Shown here piece after piece: positions 8,825-17,593 of a DNA stretch of 64,000 nt (the first letter of the stretch is position 1; every line of letters begins with the position of its first letter). A model generated the notes under the pieces. It saw nothing but the letters and a program-made list of their open reading frames with translations. It made no database searches and was not told the DNA's origin. Position numbers and translations under genes: made by a program. The DNA is taken from assembly GCF_023008245.1 (NCBI RefSeq), contig NZ_CP090145.1, positions 3,162,001-3,226,000 of the forward strand, written 5' to 3'. Source of the DNA: Flavobacterium sediminilitoris. GTDB taxonomy: Bacteria > Bacteroidota > Bacteroidia > Flavobacteriales > Flavobacteriaceae.

Positions 8825-10213
8825 TTATTTTATAAATGTTAATATAATTGATGTTCCAATATTTTTTTTACTGCTAATTGCAATTTTAATATTTAATAAA
8901 TCGCATAGTCTTTTTACAATTGAAAGACCAATACCAGTTCCTTTTATTTCAGGATGTGATGTTGTATTAGCTCTATAGAATGAGTTATAAATTTTATCTA
9001 AATCTGTTTCATCTATTCCTATTCCAGAATCATTAATAACACAATTTATAGTGTTGTTTTCTTTTAATAAAAGAATCTCCAAATTAGACTTTTTTGTTGA
9101 ATATTTGATTGCATTTGAGATTAAATTACTAAAAATAATATCTAATGAATAACTATCTGATTTTGTATAGAAATTTTCTTTAAATTTTGTCTTAATTGAG
9201 ATATCTTTTTCTTTGATATCGTGTGAAAATCGTGATAAAATATCTAAAACCAGCGCATTAAGGTAGATTTTTTCTACTTTTAAATTTTGTTTTTGATTTT
9301 CAAATCGGGCTAAAAGTAATAATTGATCTACCATGTGATTTAATCGATCAACTTCTGAAATGCAAAAATTAATTTTTGATTCATATTCACTTTGATTTCT
9401 AGGTTTTCGAATTAAAACTTCCATGGTTCCTTTTATAACAGCTAAAGGTGTTCTCAATTCATGAGATGCATCTGAAGTAAATTGTTTTTCTCGTTCAACT
9501 GCATTTTCAATTCGATCTAATAGGTTATTAATGTCTTCAGAAAGTATGTATAATTCATCTTTATTTTGAGGTAATGGTATTCTTGTTTTTAAATTATCTT
9601 TTGTTATTTCTTTTGAAGTTTTAATGATTGCGCTTACTGGTTTTATACTTTTTCCTGCAAAAAATCGTGCAATTAAGAACAGAACTATAAGAATTATAGG
9701 AAATGAAATGAGTAAAATATCTTTAAGGATTTCAACAATTTCAAAGTCTTCTAAAGACATTGCAATAACAATATATCCTACTTTTTCATTTTTGTTTAAT
9801 ATTTCTTTTTGTGTTTGTCTTAAAGGAACTCCATTTAAAGAAGAGTTTATAAATTGGTCATTAAATGATTCGTTTAAAAGTTTAAGGTTTGAATTATTGA
9901 GATTTGGTGATTTATCAATTACTTGTTTATTATTATCATAGAATTCAACAAAAACGGGATTAACTTTAATAGAGTTATGTTCGCGAGCTCTCCATTGATC
10001 AACTTGTATTAAGTAAGTATTATTAATATCTATTTTAACGTCATCTAAATGTTTATAGAGTTCGTCCTTAATTTCATCATTTATATGTTGGTTTACACTA
10101 TATCTTACTATAGAATAAATAAACAGAAAAACAATTGCAATTAAAAAAGAGCCACTTACTAAATAATTAAAGGCTATTCTATTTTTAAAAGAAAAAGGAA
10201 AAATATTATTCAT
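8825..10213 (-). CDS. Two-component sensor histidine kinase
   Basis: Inner-membrane sensor kinase of 462 aa. It has TM1 at about 14-35, an extracytoplasmic sensor domain of about 125 residues, TM2 at about 164-185, then a HAMP linker. The H-box is SDASHELRTPL (phospho-acceptor His about 251), the N-box NLISNAIKYS, and the G-boxes DSGIGID and GTGIGLSIVKRL. Its start overlaps the response regulator by 8 nt, so the two form a cognate pair. Its place in a metal/flavin-type operon suggests it senses a metal or redox signal outside the cytoplasm; that is inference. Confidence 0.95.
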   Translation of the reverse strand: MNNIFPFSFKNRIAFNYLVSGSFLIAIVFLFIYSIVRYSVNQHINDEIKDELYKHLDDVKIDINNTYLIQVDQWRAREHNSIKVNPVFVEFYDNNKQVIDKSPNLNNSNLKLLNESFNDQFINSSLNGVPLRQTQKEILNKNEKVGYIVIAMSLEDFEIVEILKDILLISFPIILIVLFLIARFFAGKSIKPVSAIIKTSKEITKDNLKTRIPLPQNKDELYILSEDINNLLDRIENAVEREKQFTSDASHELRTPLAVIKGTMEVLIRKPRNQSEYESKINFCISEVDRLNHMVDQLLLLARFENQKQNLKVEKIYLNALVLDILSRFSHDIKEKDISIKTKFKENFYTKSDSYSLDIIFSNLISNAIKYSTKKSNLEILLLKENNTINCVINDSGIGIDETDLDKIYNSFYRANTTSHPEIKGTGIGLSIVKRLCDLLNIKIAISSKKNIGTSIILTFIK

Positions 10214-10868
10214 TTGCTATATATCCAACACCTCTAATTGTTTTTATAAGTTCTTGATCTTTAGTAAGGTTTAGTTTTTTACGAATAGCATTCATAAAAA
10301 CATCTATAACTCCAGTATCATATTCAAAATGGATGTTCCAAACATCTTCTATAATTTTATTTCTAGCACAAACAGTTCCTTTATTTTTAATTAAATATTC
10401 TAATAATTCAAATTCTCTTTGGGTTAAATACACTTCTGTATTATCAACAAAAACCTGAAACTTATTCTTATTCAATGTAATATTTCCGAGAGTAAGATTT
10501 TTAAGTTCTTTTTTATCTCTAAAATGGATTTTAATTCTTTCTAATAGTTCTTCAAAACTAAATGGTTTTTTAATATAATCATTAGCTCCTGATTTTAAAC
10601 CTTCTATTGTTTCTTGAACTGTATCTTTTGCTGTTAAAAAAATAATTGGTACTGTTGAATTTTCAATACGTATTGCTTTGCAAACATCAATTCCGTTCAT
10701 CATTGGCAACATCCAATCTAAAAGAATTAGATCAACTGGTAAAGAAAGTGCTTTTTCAAGTCCTTCTTTCCCATTCATTGCGTAAGAAACAGTATAATCT
10801 TCTTCTTCTAAACCTTGCTTTAGAAAATTAACAATTCCTTTTTCGTCTTCAATGATTAAAATATGCAT
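10206..10868 (-). CDS. OmpR/PhoB-family response regulator
   Basis: DNA-binding response regulator. The receiver domain (about 1-115) has the acidic pair in IIEDE, the phospho-acceptor Asp51 in LILLDWMLP and the conserved Lys in YIKKPF. The winged-helix C-terminal domain (about 128-220) has LTQREFELLEYL and IRGVGYI. I start at MHILIIEDE (10868); seven further upstream codons to 10889 run into the end of the DUF3570 gene. It is cotranscribed with its kinase. OmpR-type regulators bind tandem repeats spaced about one helical turn, which is what lies upstream of this operon (13964-14001). Confidence 0.95.
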   Translation of the reverse strand: MHILIIEDEKGIVNFLKQGLEEEDYTVSYAMNGKEGLEKALSLPVDLILLDWMLPMMNGIDVCKAIRIENSTVPIIFLTAKDTVQETIEGLKSGANDYIKKPFSFEELLERIKIHFRDKKELKNLTLGNITLNKNKFQVFVDNTEVYLTQREFELLEYLIKNKGTVCARNKIIEDVWNIHFEYDTGVIDVFMNAIRKKLNLTKDQELIKTIRGVGYIANE

Positions 10869-10878
10869 ATAAAAGTTA

Positions 10879-12192
10879 TTATTGAACAAATTTTATCCCA
10901 AAAAAAATAATATTAGCATCTAAACCATCACTTCTTTTATAATAATTATATCTCAAATCGATATTTTTAATTCCAAATTTCCAAATTTTAGCGCTTGTAA
11001 AAATGTCTGTATAGTTTACTCCAAATCCATATTGATTAGCATCAAAAGTAGATAAATCATAATCAGAAGTATAGTATTTTTCTGTTGATAAATGTGCTTC
11101 ATGAGGTGCAAAATATTTCGATTGATTTTGTGTATAATAGCGATACATTGGAAACACTGTAAATCTATCTGACAATTTAACTGGTAATTCTATAGATGCG
11201 GTATGTGATTTTATATCCCAATTGTCTGTATAATAACGATAATATGTTCGGATAACCAAGCGCTCATTAATATAATAATTTAACCTTGTTCCTATTGGTA
11301 GTTTAAAACGAGTGTCTGGTAAGCGTTCAATGTCATCGGCTAATTGAAATTCATTTATAAAAGAATCGTCAATATCTGAAAAATAAATTCTTTGATATGG
11401 TGTTGATAATAATCCTTGCTGCTGTAATACATCCAAAAATAATGAAAATTGGAGTTTTCTGGTTAATATTTGAGAGAAACTTAGTGAAACTGCATAAGAA
11501 TTTCTGTTTTTCTTTTCATGAAATGAGAATTTTTCTGGATTATAAATAGTGTTCCCTGTAATAGTAAAATTATTAAAAATCCCGCCATTTAAATTATTTC
11601 CGTTTGATACAAAATCTTGTAGTTCTTTTGGATAAATTGGACTCCATGTATCTAAATAAACATTTGCAGATAGATTTACTTCTGTATTTTTATCATTAAA
11701 AAGTTTAGTTAATCCACCTCCAAAACCTATTGATGAATAATCATATTCAATAGAGCCTGAAATATGTCCATTCCAAATAGTATTCCTATCATCTGAGCTA
11801 TGGCTATAATTAAGAACCAATGTAGTTAGAGCGTCTTGCGCAGATGCTCCTGAGGAAGCTTGCCATGGACTAGGTGTATTACTATCAAAAGGGTTAATAT
11901 TTCCTGAAGATGCTGATGAATAAGCAGAGATTCCTACATCTACAGTTAAGACATCATCATCATTTAATGGAACAGCTACTACAATTGTAGGAGTAATATC
12001 TGTTAAATCTTCCATACCTTTTCCTCCAGAAACTGCCGAATGTATTCCATCTTGCTTATAATAGCTAGCTAAAAAATCAACTTCAATACTTTCTAATACT
12101 CGTTTTTTATAAGTTATTTTAGTAGAGTCTTTTTCTTGCGAAAAAGAAAATAAGCTGATTAAGCACAAAAATAATACAATTTTATTTTTCAT
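10879..12192 (-). CDS. DUF3570 outer-membrane beta-barrel-like protein
   Basis: A 437 aa exported protein: signal peptide to about residue 19 (LISLFSFSQ), then repeated amphipathic strands such as NLSANVYLDTWSP and RLVIRTYYRYYTDNWDI ending in an aromatic-rich tail (IIFFGIKFVQ), as expected of an outer-membrane barrel. The segment VEVDFLASYYKQDG-like N-terminus and the SAVSGGKGMEDLTDITP stretch fit DUF3570. It is 8 nt after the DUF4266 gene and 10 nt before the response regulator. Genes of this family are known to neighbour DUF4266 and ApbE; function is unknown. Confidence 0.85.
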   Translation of the reverse strand: MKNKIVLFLCLISLFSFSQEKDSTKITYKKRVLESIEVDFLASYYKQDGIHSAVSGGKGMEDLTDITPTIVVAVPLNDDDVLTVDVGISAYSSASSGNINPFDSNTPSPWQASSGASAQDALTTLVLNYSHSSDDRNTIWNGHISGSIEYDYSSIGFGGGLTKLFNDKNTEVNLSANVYLDTWSPIYPKELQDFVSNGNNLNGGIFNNFTITGNTIYNPEKFSFHEKKNRNSYAVSLSFSQILTRKLQFSLFLDVLQQQGLLSTPYQRIYFSDIDDSFINEFQLADDIERLPDTRFKLPIGTRLNYYINERLVIRTYYRYYTDNWDIKSHTASIELPVKLSDRFTVFPMYRYYTQNQSKYFAPHEAHLSTEKYYTSDYDLSTFDANQYGFGVNYTDIFTSAKIWKFGIKNIDLRYNYYKRSDGLDANIIFFGIKFVQ

Positions 12193-12200
12193 ACGTGTTA

Positions 12201-12410
12201 TTAATTACATCCACAACCTCCACCTGTTTTTCCTCCATTGGCTCCAGCCGCAGCTTCACGATATACTTGAAAATTAGTTTCAAATCTTTCGGTTATTTTT
12301 GCTGACAGTTTCATATCTGGGTCATTGATATATTGTTTATCATATTCTTTGACTGTGTTACATGAATAACTAGATATTCCAAAAATTATAATGATTATTA
12401 TCTTTTTCAT
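12201..12410 (-). CDS. DUF4266 small lipoprotein
   Basis: A 69 aa lipoprotein: signal peptide MKKIIIIIIFGISSYSC with lipobox Cys17, then about 35 polar residues and a glycine-rich tail GANGGKTGGGCGCN. The paired cysteines in the last residues (CGC) are exposed on a flexible Gly-rich tail and could bind a metal, form a disulfide, or be modified. It sits 2 nt after apbE and 8 nt before DUF3570, so the products probably act together in the periplasm or outer membrane. DUF4266 function is not known to me. Confidence 0.87.
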   Translation of the reverse strand: MKKIIIIIIFGISSYSCNTVKEYDKQYINDPDMKLSAKITERFETNFQVYREAAAGANGGKTGGGCGCN

Positions 12411-12412
12411 TT

Positions 12413-13417
12413 TTATTGTTGTTTTAGATCAATGTTTTTTGAATAATGTATGTTTCCTTGATCGTCTATAATGATACATTCAATTCCATTAATTTGATTA
12501 ATTAGGTTTAAGCCTACTTCTACTCCTAGAACAAAAACTCCTGTTGCAATTGCATCAGCTATTTCAGTTTGCTTTGCAAAAACGGATACGCTTATAATTC
12601 CTGAAGCTGGATAACCTGTTCTTGGATCTATAATATGTGAGTATCTTTTCTTATTAAAAGTAACATATTTTTCATAATTTCCAGAGGTCTCTACTGCGCT
12701 ATCAATGAGAGGAAAAGTAGCAAAAACTTTATTTTTGTTTAAAGGATTCACAATAGCTACAGTCCATGGTTTCCCATCTAATTGATAACCCCAAGTATTA
12801 ATGTCTCCAGAAACATTTACAATTCCAGATGTACATCCCTTTTCTTGTAGTAAAAACTTAATTTTATCAGCTATGTAACCTTGACCTATTCCTCCAAGAC
12901 CTAATTTCATCCCTTTATCCTTTAAAAAGATAGTTTTATGGTTATTATCTAGAATGATTTTATGATATCCTACTCGTTCAACTGATTTCTTTATTTCGTC
13001 ACTTGTAGGCATTACTTTCATTGTTCCATCAAATTTCCAAATTTTATCCATTGAGGCATAACTTATGTCAAAGGCACCGTTTGTTAGTTTAGAAACTTTC
13101 ACTGCTCTTTCAACTAAATCATAGACTTCATTGTCAACTTTAATAGGTTGTATTCCTGCATTTTGATTTACTCTTGATATTTGAGATGATGGAATCCAAT
13201 CTGAAATTAAATTTTCAATTCTTTTAACTTCGTTAATAGCTAAATCACAGTATTGATTTCCTTCAACGGAGTCCATTGCAACTACAATAATTTCAAAAGG
13301 ACTTCCTAATAGAGAAGCTTTCTTTTTATGCACTATTTGTCCACTCAAGTAGTTAGAAATGAGAATTAAGAATAAAAAAATAGTTTTACTTTTAAGGTTG
13401 CCTCGTATTGTATCCAT
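12413..13417 (-). CDS. apbE: FAD:protein FMN transferase (ApbE family)
   Basis: Extracytoplasmic enzyme that transfers FMN from FAD to a Thr/Ser of target proteins, or acts as an FAD pyrophosphatase. It has 334 aa with an N-terminal membrane/signal segment (about 11-27). Family motifs are visible: the Asp-containing MDKIWKFDG region, LGLGGIGQGYIADK, VNVSGDINTWG (FAD binding), SHIIDPRTGYPA and the metal-site ADAIATGVFVLG near the C-terminus. I find no protein in this window with the usual Ser/Thr-Gly-Ala-Thr acceptor motif, so its substrate is unknown. It lies between the thioredoxin-like and DUF4266 genes. Confidence 0.92.
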   Translation of the reverse strand: MDTIRGNLKSKTIFLFLILISNYLSGQIVHKKKASLLGSPFEIIVVAMDSVEGNQYCDLAINEVKRIENLISDWIPSSQISRVNQNAGIQPIKVDNEVYDLVERAVKVSKLTNGAFDISYASMDKIWKFDGTMKVMPTSDEIKKSVERVGYHKIILDNNHKTIFLKDKGMKLGLGGIGQGYIADKIKFLLQEKGCTSGIVNVSGDINTWGYQLDGKPWTVAIVNPLNKNKVFATFPLIDSAVETSGNYEKYVTFNKKRYSHIIDPRTGYPASGIISVSVFAKQTEIADAIATGVFVLGVEVGLNLINQINGIECIIIDDQGNIHYSKNIDLKQQ

Positions 13418-13464
13418 ATTTTGTGTAAAGCATTAAAAATGATAAAAAGAAATCAATACTATAT

Positions 13465-13896
13465 TTATTTTAAGGATTCAATTATTTTAATATATTCATT
13501 TGGACTCACATTTTTATATCCTACCTTTCCTAGCGCTTTCCCTTTTGAGTTTAATAAAATTACTAGTGGGAAACTTCCTTCGTTATTATATTTTTCAGCT
13601 AATTCTCTATTATGATTCATTTGTTCTTCAGATAGTTTATTTGCTGTTTTTCTTGGGAAATTTACTTTTACTAAAATCCATTTTTCAGAAGATTCTTTTT
13701 TAAATTCTTCAGATTGCCATATTTGCTTATCTAGTTTTATACAAGGAGCACACCAGTCTGATCCTGAAAATACCATTACAATATCCTTACCTTCAGTTTC
13801 AGCAATTTTTTTTGCTTCTTCAAAATTATACTTCCAATCTTGAGAAAAACTAAAATTTGAAATAAGCATGATTAAAATTAATACTATCTTTTTCAT
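13465..13896 (-). CDS. Thioredoxin-like periplasmic protein
   Basis: A 143 aa protein with a signal peptide (about 1-18, ending NFSFSQ) and a thioredoxin fold. The redox motif is WCAPC in FSGSDWCAPCIKLDKQIW at about 47-55, and a cis-Pro-type strand GSFPLVILLNSKGKALGKVGY follows. It resembles the DUF255/thioredoxin_7 group. It opens the eight-gene operon, 47 nt before apbE, and could keep the C-terminal CGC of the DUF4266 lipoprotein reduced; that link is inference. Confidence 0.88.
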   Translation of the reverse strand: MKKIVLILIMLISNFSFSQDWKYNFEEAKKIAETEGKDIVMVFSGSDWCAPCIKLDKQIWQSEEFKKESSEKWILVKVNFPRKTANKLSEEQMNHNRELAEKYNNEGSFPLVILLNSKGKALGKVGYKNVSPNEYIKIIESLK

Positions 13897-13916
13897 ATAC
13901 TATAAATTTATTTACA

Positions 13917-14001
13917 CAAATTAAACTCTTTTTTTAAGACTTTGTTGCTTTGGAAAACATAAATTAAGCGAAACTTAAGAATGTATTAAGTGATTTTTAA
14001 G
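13917..14001 (-). promoter_or_regulatory. Predicted response-regulator binding repeats and promoter
   Basis: Four copies of TTAAG (plus strand; CTTAA on the transcribed strand) start at 13964, 13975, 13986 and 13997, exactly 11 bp apart. This fits the one-turn spacing of OmpR/PhoB-type operators. A further TTAAG lies out of phase at 13934. A near-consensus -7 box (TTAATTTG, minus strand, 13917-13924) stands about 40 bp closer to the gene, putting the repeats in a typical activator position. The operon encodes its own OmpR-type regulator, so autoregulation is likely. Confidence 0.65.
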
Positions 14002-14048
14002 ATAGTGATAAAATACAATAATAAATTTGAATTTATATTTAAATCACT

Positions 14049-14583
14049 ATGCATAAACATCTTACACCATTTCAAAATCTTCTTATATTTTATTTAATAA
14101 TTAATTTTATCTTGAGGATTTTTCTATGGTTGTACTTATTATTTTTATCAAATTTTAAATTCAATAACTATTTGTTTTAATAATGATTCAAAATATGGTT
14201 AGTTAATTTTTCTTTTGGAATGAATTTGGTGTGCGTTATAATTTTATTGCAGTAGATTATTCAATTTATGCTAATACTGTAATTGGAAATATAATGGAAT
14301 CTTATCAAGTTGTTCCATTAGTATTGGTTTAATTACTTTTATTGCAACTTGTCAGGATTTAGGTTATATAAAGAATGATGTTTTAACTATTATTTCTCCT
14401 GTAAAAGAATCTAAATAATTTAGCTTAAAACAACTTGAGAATTCTAAAGTTTCTTCAAGTTTTAATATATATTATGAAGAGAAATTAATGAAGGTTAGCA
14501 ATAATGATTTAACTAAAGAATGTACTTCTTTTTATCAAACTGCAACTTATTCATTAAAAAACAAACTGTATCAAAAATTATAA
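14049..14583 (+). pseudogene. Decayed LTA synthase-type sulfatase gene
   Basis: Remnants of one plus-strand gene remain in broken frames. The first is MHKHLTPFQNLLIFYLII plus a membrane segment, stopping after about 44 codons. The second is WNEFGVRYNFIAVDYSIYAN followed by TVIGNIMESYQV, characteristic of the membrane domain of flavobacterial LTA synthase/alkaline phosphatase superfamily proteins. The third is a C-terminal piece resembling CTSFYQTATYSLKNKLYQ. The intact family is about 640 aa, so most of the catalytic domain is deleted. It ends overlapping the convergent VWA-like gene. Recognition is from family memory. Confidence 0.65.
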
Positions 14584-16605
14584 CAATCCGTTATATTTTC
14601 GCGTAAACCATTCTATTGAAAGTAAAGCAACAATAAAAATTAATAACCATTTCCAATCAATTAATGGTGTTTTTTTAATTATTTCTTTTTCAATAGGTAG
14701 ATATTTATCAGTATCTTTTAATGATTTAATTAGCATATCTAATTGATTTGGATAATAGACTTTTCCTGCTGTATTTATAGCCAATTGTTCTAGTCTTGTT
14801 CTATCAGGGTTTACAAATTGCTTTTCAAAATCAAATTCTAATATTTCGAAACTACCTGAAAAAGAGCTGTTTGATTCTTTTTCTTTAACAGTGAAATTAT
14901 AAGTTCCTTTTTCTAAATTATCAAATGCTACTTTGTAATCTAAGTTTGATTTTAAAAAATTATATGATTTTGTAGCTTTCGTTTCTTTATTAGTGAGTTG
15001 TATTGTTAATTGAGCATTTTCATCTAACTCATAATTTTTATTGAAATATTGAGCTGTTATTTCTATTAATTCACCTGAATTATAAAAACTTTCATAGTCA
15101 ACAACTAAGGATTTTTTGGATGAATTTGAGTTTAAATATTGAATTAATTTATCTATAAATAAATCAAAATCATTAAAAGATTTTTTCTTCAGATATGTTT
15201 CCATTCTCCATTTCCAAATATTTTCACCAAACAAATATGCTTTTCTTTGTTTTCCGTTTTCAACAAAAGCTAATAATGGGTTTCCTGTTTCAATATTTCG
15301 AATAGTTGCATCTAAAAAAGTTGTAATTGTTGTTTTTGGAGTAATCGTTCCAAAACTATTTTCTAGTGGTGAAAAAGAGCTAAAACCAATATTATCTTGT
15401 GAAAAAAGATTAAATCCAGAATTGTATTTGGCAAAATAATTTTCTTTTTTCCTTAACATTTTATAAGTAAAATCAGATTGATTTTGGTTTAAAAAATTAA
15501 AATCTGTATTTGTTCCTGTTATAATAAATGTACTTAATTGAACGGATTTATTTTGCTCAATAATTCCTTTAAAAGTAGAATTGGGTTGGTATAAAATCAA
15601 AATATTATAATCTAGTAAGTTTTTGATTTCGTTTGGTTTAAATATATTTACCTTACGTTGTTCATTAACTTCTATACTTCTTTTTAAAGTTCCTAAATCA
15701 GGATGATTATTATCTGATATAATAGCGATTTCAGTTCTTTGATCAATGATTTCTACAGCAAAATTTTTACTGTTATTAATTTTGTTTTTTTCTTGTATTG
15801 ATGAAGTTATTGATGCTTTATATTTTTGAACTCCAATACTTGAAGCATCTAATAATACTTGAATTGATTTTGCTTTTTCTTTAGCTGAAAAGGAAACATT
15901 TTGTTTATGAATAATTTGGTTTCCATTTTGAATTGAAAAAGTTGTTGTTAAGGATTCATTTCCATTATATTGTAGAAATACTTCTACAGGAAATTTATTT
16001 TTTAGAAAAGCATACTTATTTACATTGATTTGATTGATTTTTAAGTCAAAAACAGAAGTTGTATCTCCTAAAACAACAGGGAAAACAGATGAATTATCTT
16101 GAAAACTATATACATAATCATTCCCTTTTGTTTGATTTCCATCGGTGAATAAAATTACTGGATAATTTGTGTTTCTGTAAAGTTGTTTTAGATTTTTAGC
16201 CACATTATCAATGTAAGTTTGCTTTCCTAAAAAATCTAATTTTTCTAAGTTTTTAAATTCTTCATCAAAAGAATATAATTGAATATCATATTTTTGATTT
16301 AAGGCTTTATCTTCACTTATCTTAGTATAAAAATCAGTTTTAAGATTAGAATCATTCAATTCTTTTATTGATTCAGAATTATCAATAACAATGGGTAATG
16401 GTGTTTTTTTAATTTCAAATGATTTTCTAGTTATAATTGGATTTATCAATAGTAAAAGAACTCCAAATAAGGCTAAAAAACGTAAAAAAGCTAGAAATAA
16501 ACTTAATTTTGATTTATTTCTAGCTTTATAATAATATTGGAAATAAGACAAACCAGCAGCTATAAATACTGATAAAATAAGAAGTAAAATAGTGCTTGTG
16601 GTCAT
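14578..16605 (-). CDS. VWA-like membrane protein
   Basis: A 675 aa protein anchored at both ends: two N-terminal helices (about 4-24 and 37-55) and one near the C-terminus (WKWLLIFIVALLSIEW). After the second helix LPIVIDNSESI and later PVILFTDGNQTKG form the sequence pattern of a von Willebrand A-like domain with partial MIDAS residues (DNSES). The rest is predicted extracytoplasmic, with beta-rich segments. Such genes are found after fabG in Flavobacteriaceae; function is unknown. It begins 31 nt after fabG and is probably cotranscribed. Confidence 0.75.
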   Translation of the reverse strand: MTTSTILLLILSVFIAAGLSYFQYYYKARNKSKLSLFLAFLRFLALFGVLLLLINPIITRKSFEIKKTPLPIVIDNSESIKELNDSNLKTDFYTKISEDKALNQKYDIQLYSFDEEFKNLEKLDFLGKQTYIDNVAKNLKQLYRNTNYPVILFTDGNQTKGNDYVYSFQDNSSVFPVVLGDTTSVFDLKINQINVNKYAFLKNKFPVEVFLQYNGNESLTTTFSIQNGNQIIHKQNVSFSAKEKAKSIQVLLDASSIGVQKYKASITSSIQEKNKINNSKNFAVEIIDQRTEIAIISDNNHPDLGTLKRSIEVNEQRKVNIFKPNEIKNLLDYNILILYQPNSTFKGIIEQNKSVQLSTFIITGTNTDFNFLNQNQSDFTYKMLRKKENYFAKYNSGFNLFSQDNIGFSSFSPLENSFGTITPKTTITTFLDATIRNIETGNPLLAFVENGKQRKAYLFGENIWKWRMETYLKKKSFNDFDLFIDKLIQYLNSNSSKKSLVVDYESFYNSGELIEITAQYFNKNYELDENAQLTIQLTNKETKATKSYNFLKSNLDYKVAFDNLEKGTYNFTVKEKESNSSFSGSFEILEFDFEKQFVNPDRTRLEQLAINTAGKVYYPNQLDMLIKSLKDTDKYLPIEKEIIKKTPLIDWKWLLIFIVALLSIEWFTRKYNGLL

Positions 16606-16636
16606 ATAATGTTTCTATTATTGTAGAGTCTAACTT

Positions 16637-17383
16637 TTATGTTAACATTCCTCCATCTACATTAATAACTTGCCCTGTTACATATGCACTCATGTCTGAA
16701 GCAAGGAATACACATACATTTGCAACATCTTCAGGCGAACCACCTCTTTTTAATGGAATTGATTCTCTCCAACCTTTAACAACATCTTCGTTTAATTTAG
16801 CTGTCATTTCTGTTTCAATAAATCCAGGAGCAATTGCATTACAACGAATATTACGAGAGCCTAATTCTAGAGCAATAGATTTAGTAAAACCAATCATACC
16901 TGCTTTTGAAGCAGCATAGTTTGCTTGACCTGCATTTCCTTTTACTCCTACAACACTACTCATATTTATGATAGAACCTGCTCTATTTTTTAACATTGTT
17001 TTTTGAACAGCTTTTGTCATATTAAAAACAGATTTTAAGTTGATTTCAACTACTTTATCGAAATCTTCTTCGCTCATTCTCATTAACAGGTTATCTTTTG
17101 TGATACCTGCATTATTAATCAAAATATCGATTGTTCCAAAATCTGTTAGAACATCTTCAACTAATTTTTGTGATTCATCAAAATTTGCAGCATTTGATTG
17201 ATACCCTTTTGCTTTAACACCTAAAGAGGTTAATTCATTTTCTAGTTCTTGCGCTGATGAAGCTGAAGAACTATATGTAAAAGCTACATTTGCACCATTC
17301 TTAGCAAAAATTTCTGCTATTCCTTTACCAATACCACGACTAGCACCAGTAATTATAACTACTTTTCCTTCTAATAGTCTCAT
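16637..17383 (-). CDS. fabG: 3-oxoacyl-[ACP] reductase FabG
   Basis: NADPH-dependent ketoacyl-ACP reductase of type II fatty acid synthesis, cytoplasmic. It is a classical SDR of 248 aa with the Rossmann motif ITGASRGIGKGIAEIF, NNAGIT, catalytic Ser in NMSSVVGVKGN, and the YxxxK pair in YAASKAGMIGFTKS. It ends VTGQVINVDGGM as FabG proteins do. It is separated from sucD by a strong terminator, so it has its own promoter. Confidence 0.95.
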   Translation of the reverse strand: MRLLEGKVVIITGASRGIGKGIAEIFAKNGANVAFTYSSSASSAQELENELTSLGVKAKGYQSNAANFDESQKLVEDVLTDFGTIDILINNAGITKDNLLMRMSEEDFDKVVEINLKSVFNMTKAVQKTMLKNRAGSIINMSSVVGVKGNAGQANYAASKAGMIGFTKSIALELGSRNIRCNAIAPGFIETEMTAKLNEDVVKGWRESIPLKRGGSPEDVANVCVFLASDMSAYVTGQVINVDGGMLT

Positions 17384-17540
17384 TTTAGTTTGTTATTAAT
17401 GAAAGCCAAATATATTAATAATTTAAAGTTTATAAAACAGAATAATGAAATAGTTAACACTTAATCTTTTTATGTTATGATAATGATATATTTAATTTGC
17501 TTTTTAGTTCTTAAAACATATAAGGGATAAAATTAGACAT

Positions 17541-17571
17541 AAAAAAAACCTGTTTATAAACAGGTTTTTTT
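17541..17571 (-). terminator. Terminator after sucD
   Basis: AACCTGTTTATAAACAGGTT with flanking A- and T-runs on both sides forms a near-perfect bidirectional intrinsic terminator. It lies 22 bp past the sucD stop codon. Confidence 0.9.
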
Positions 17572-17593
17572 ATATTTAAAATCAGTTTTATAA

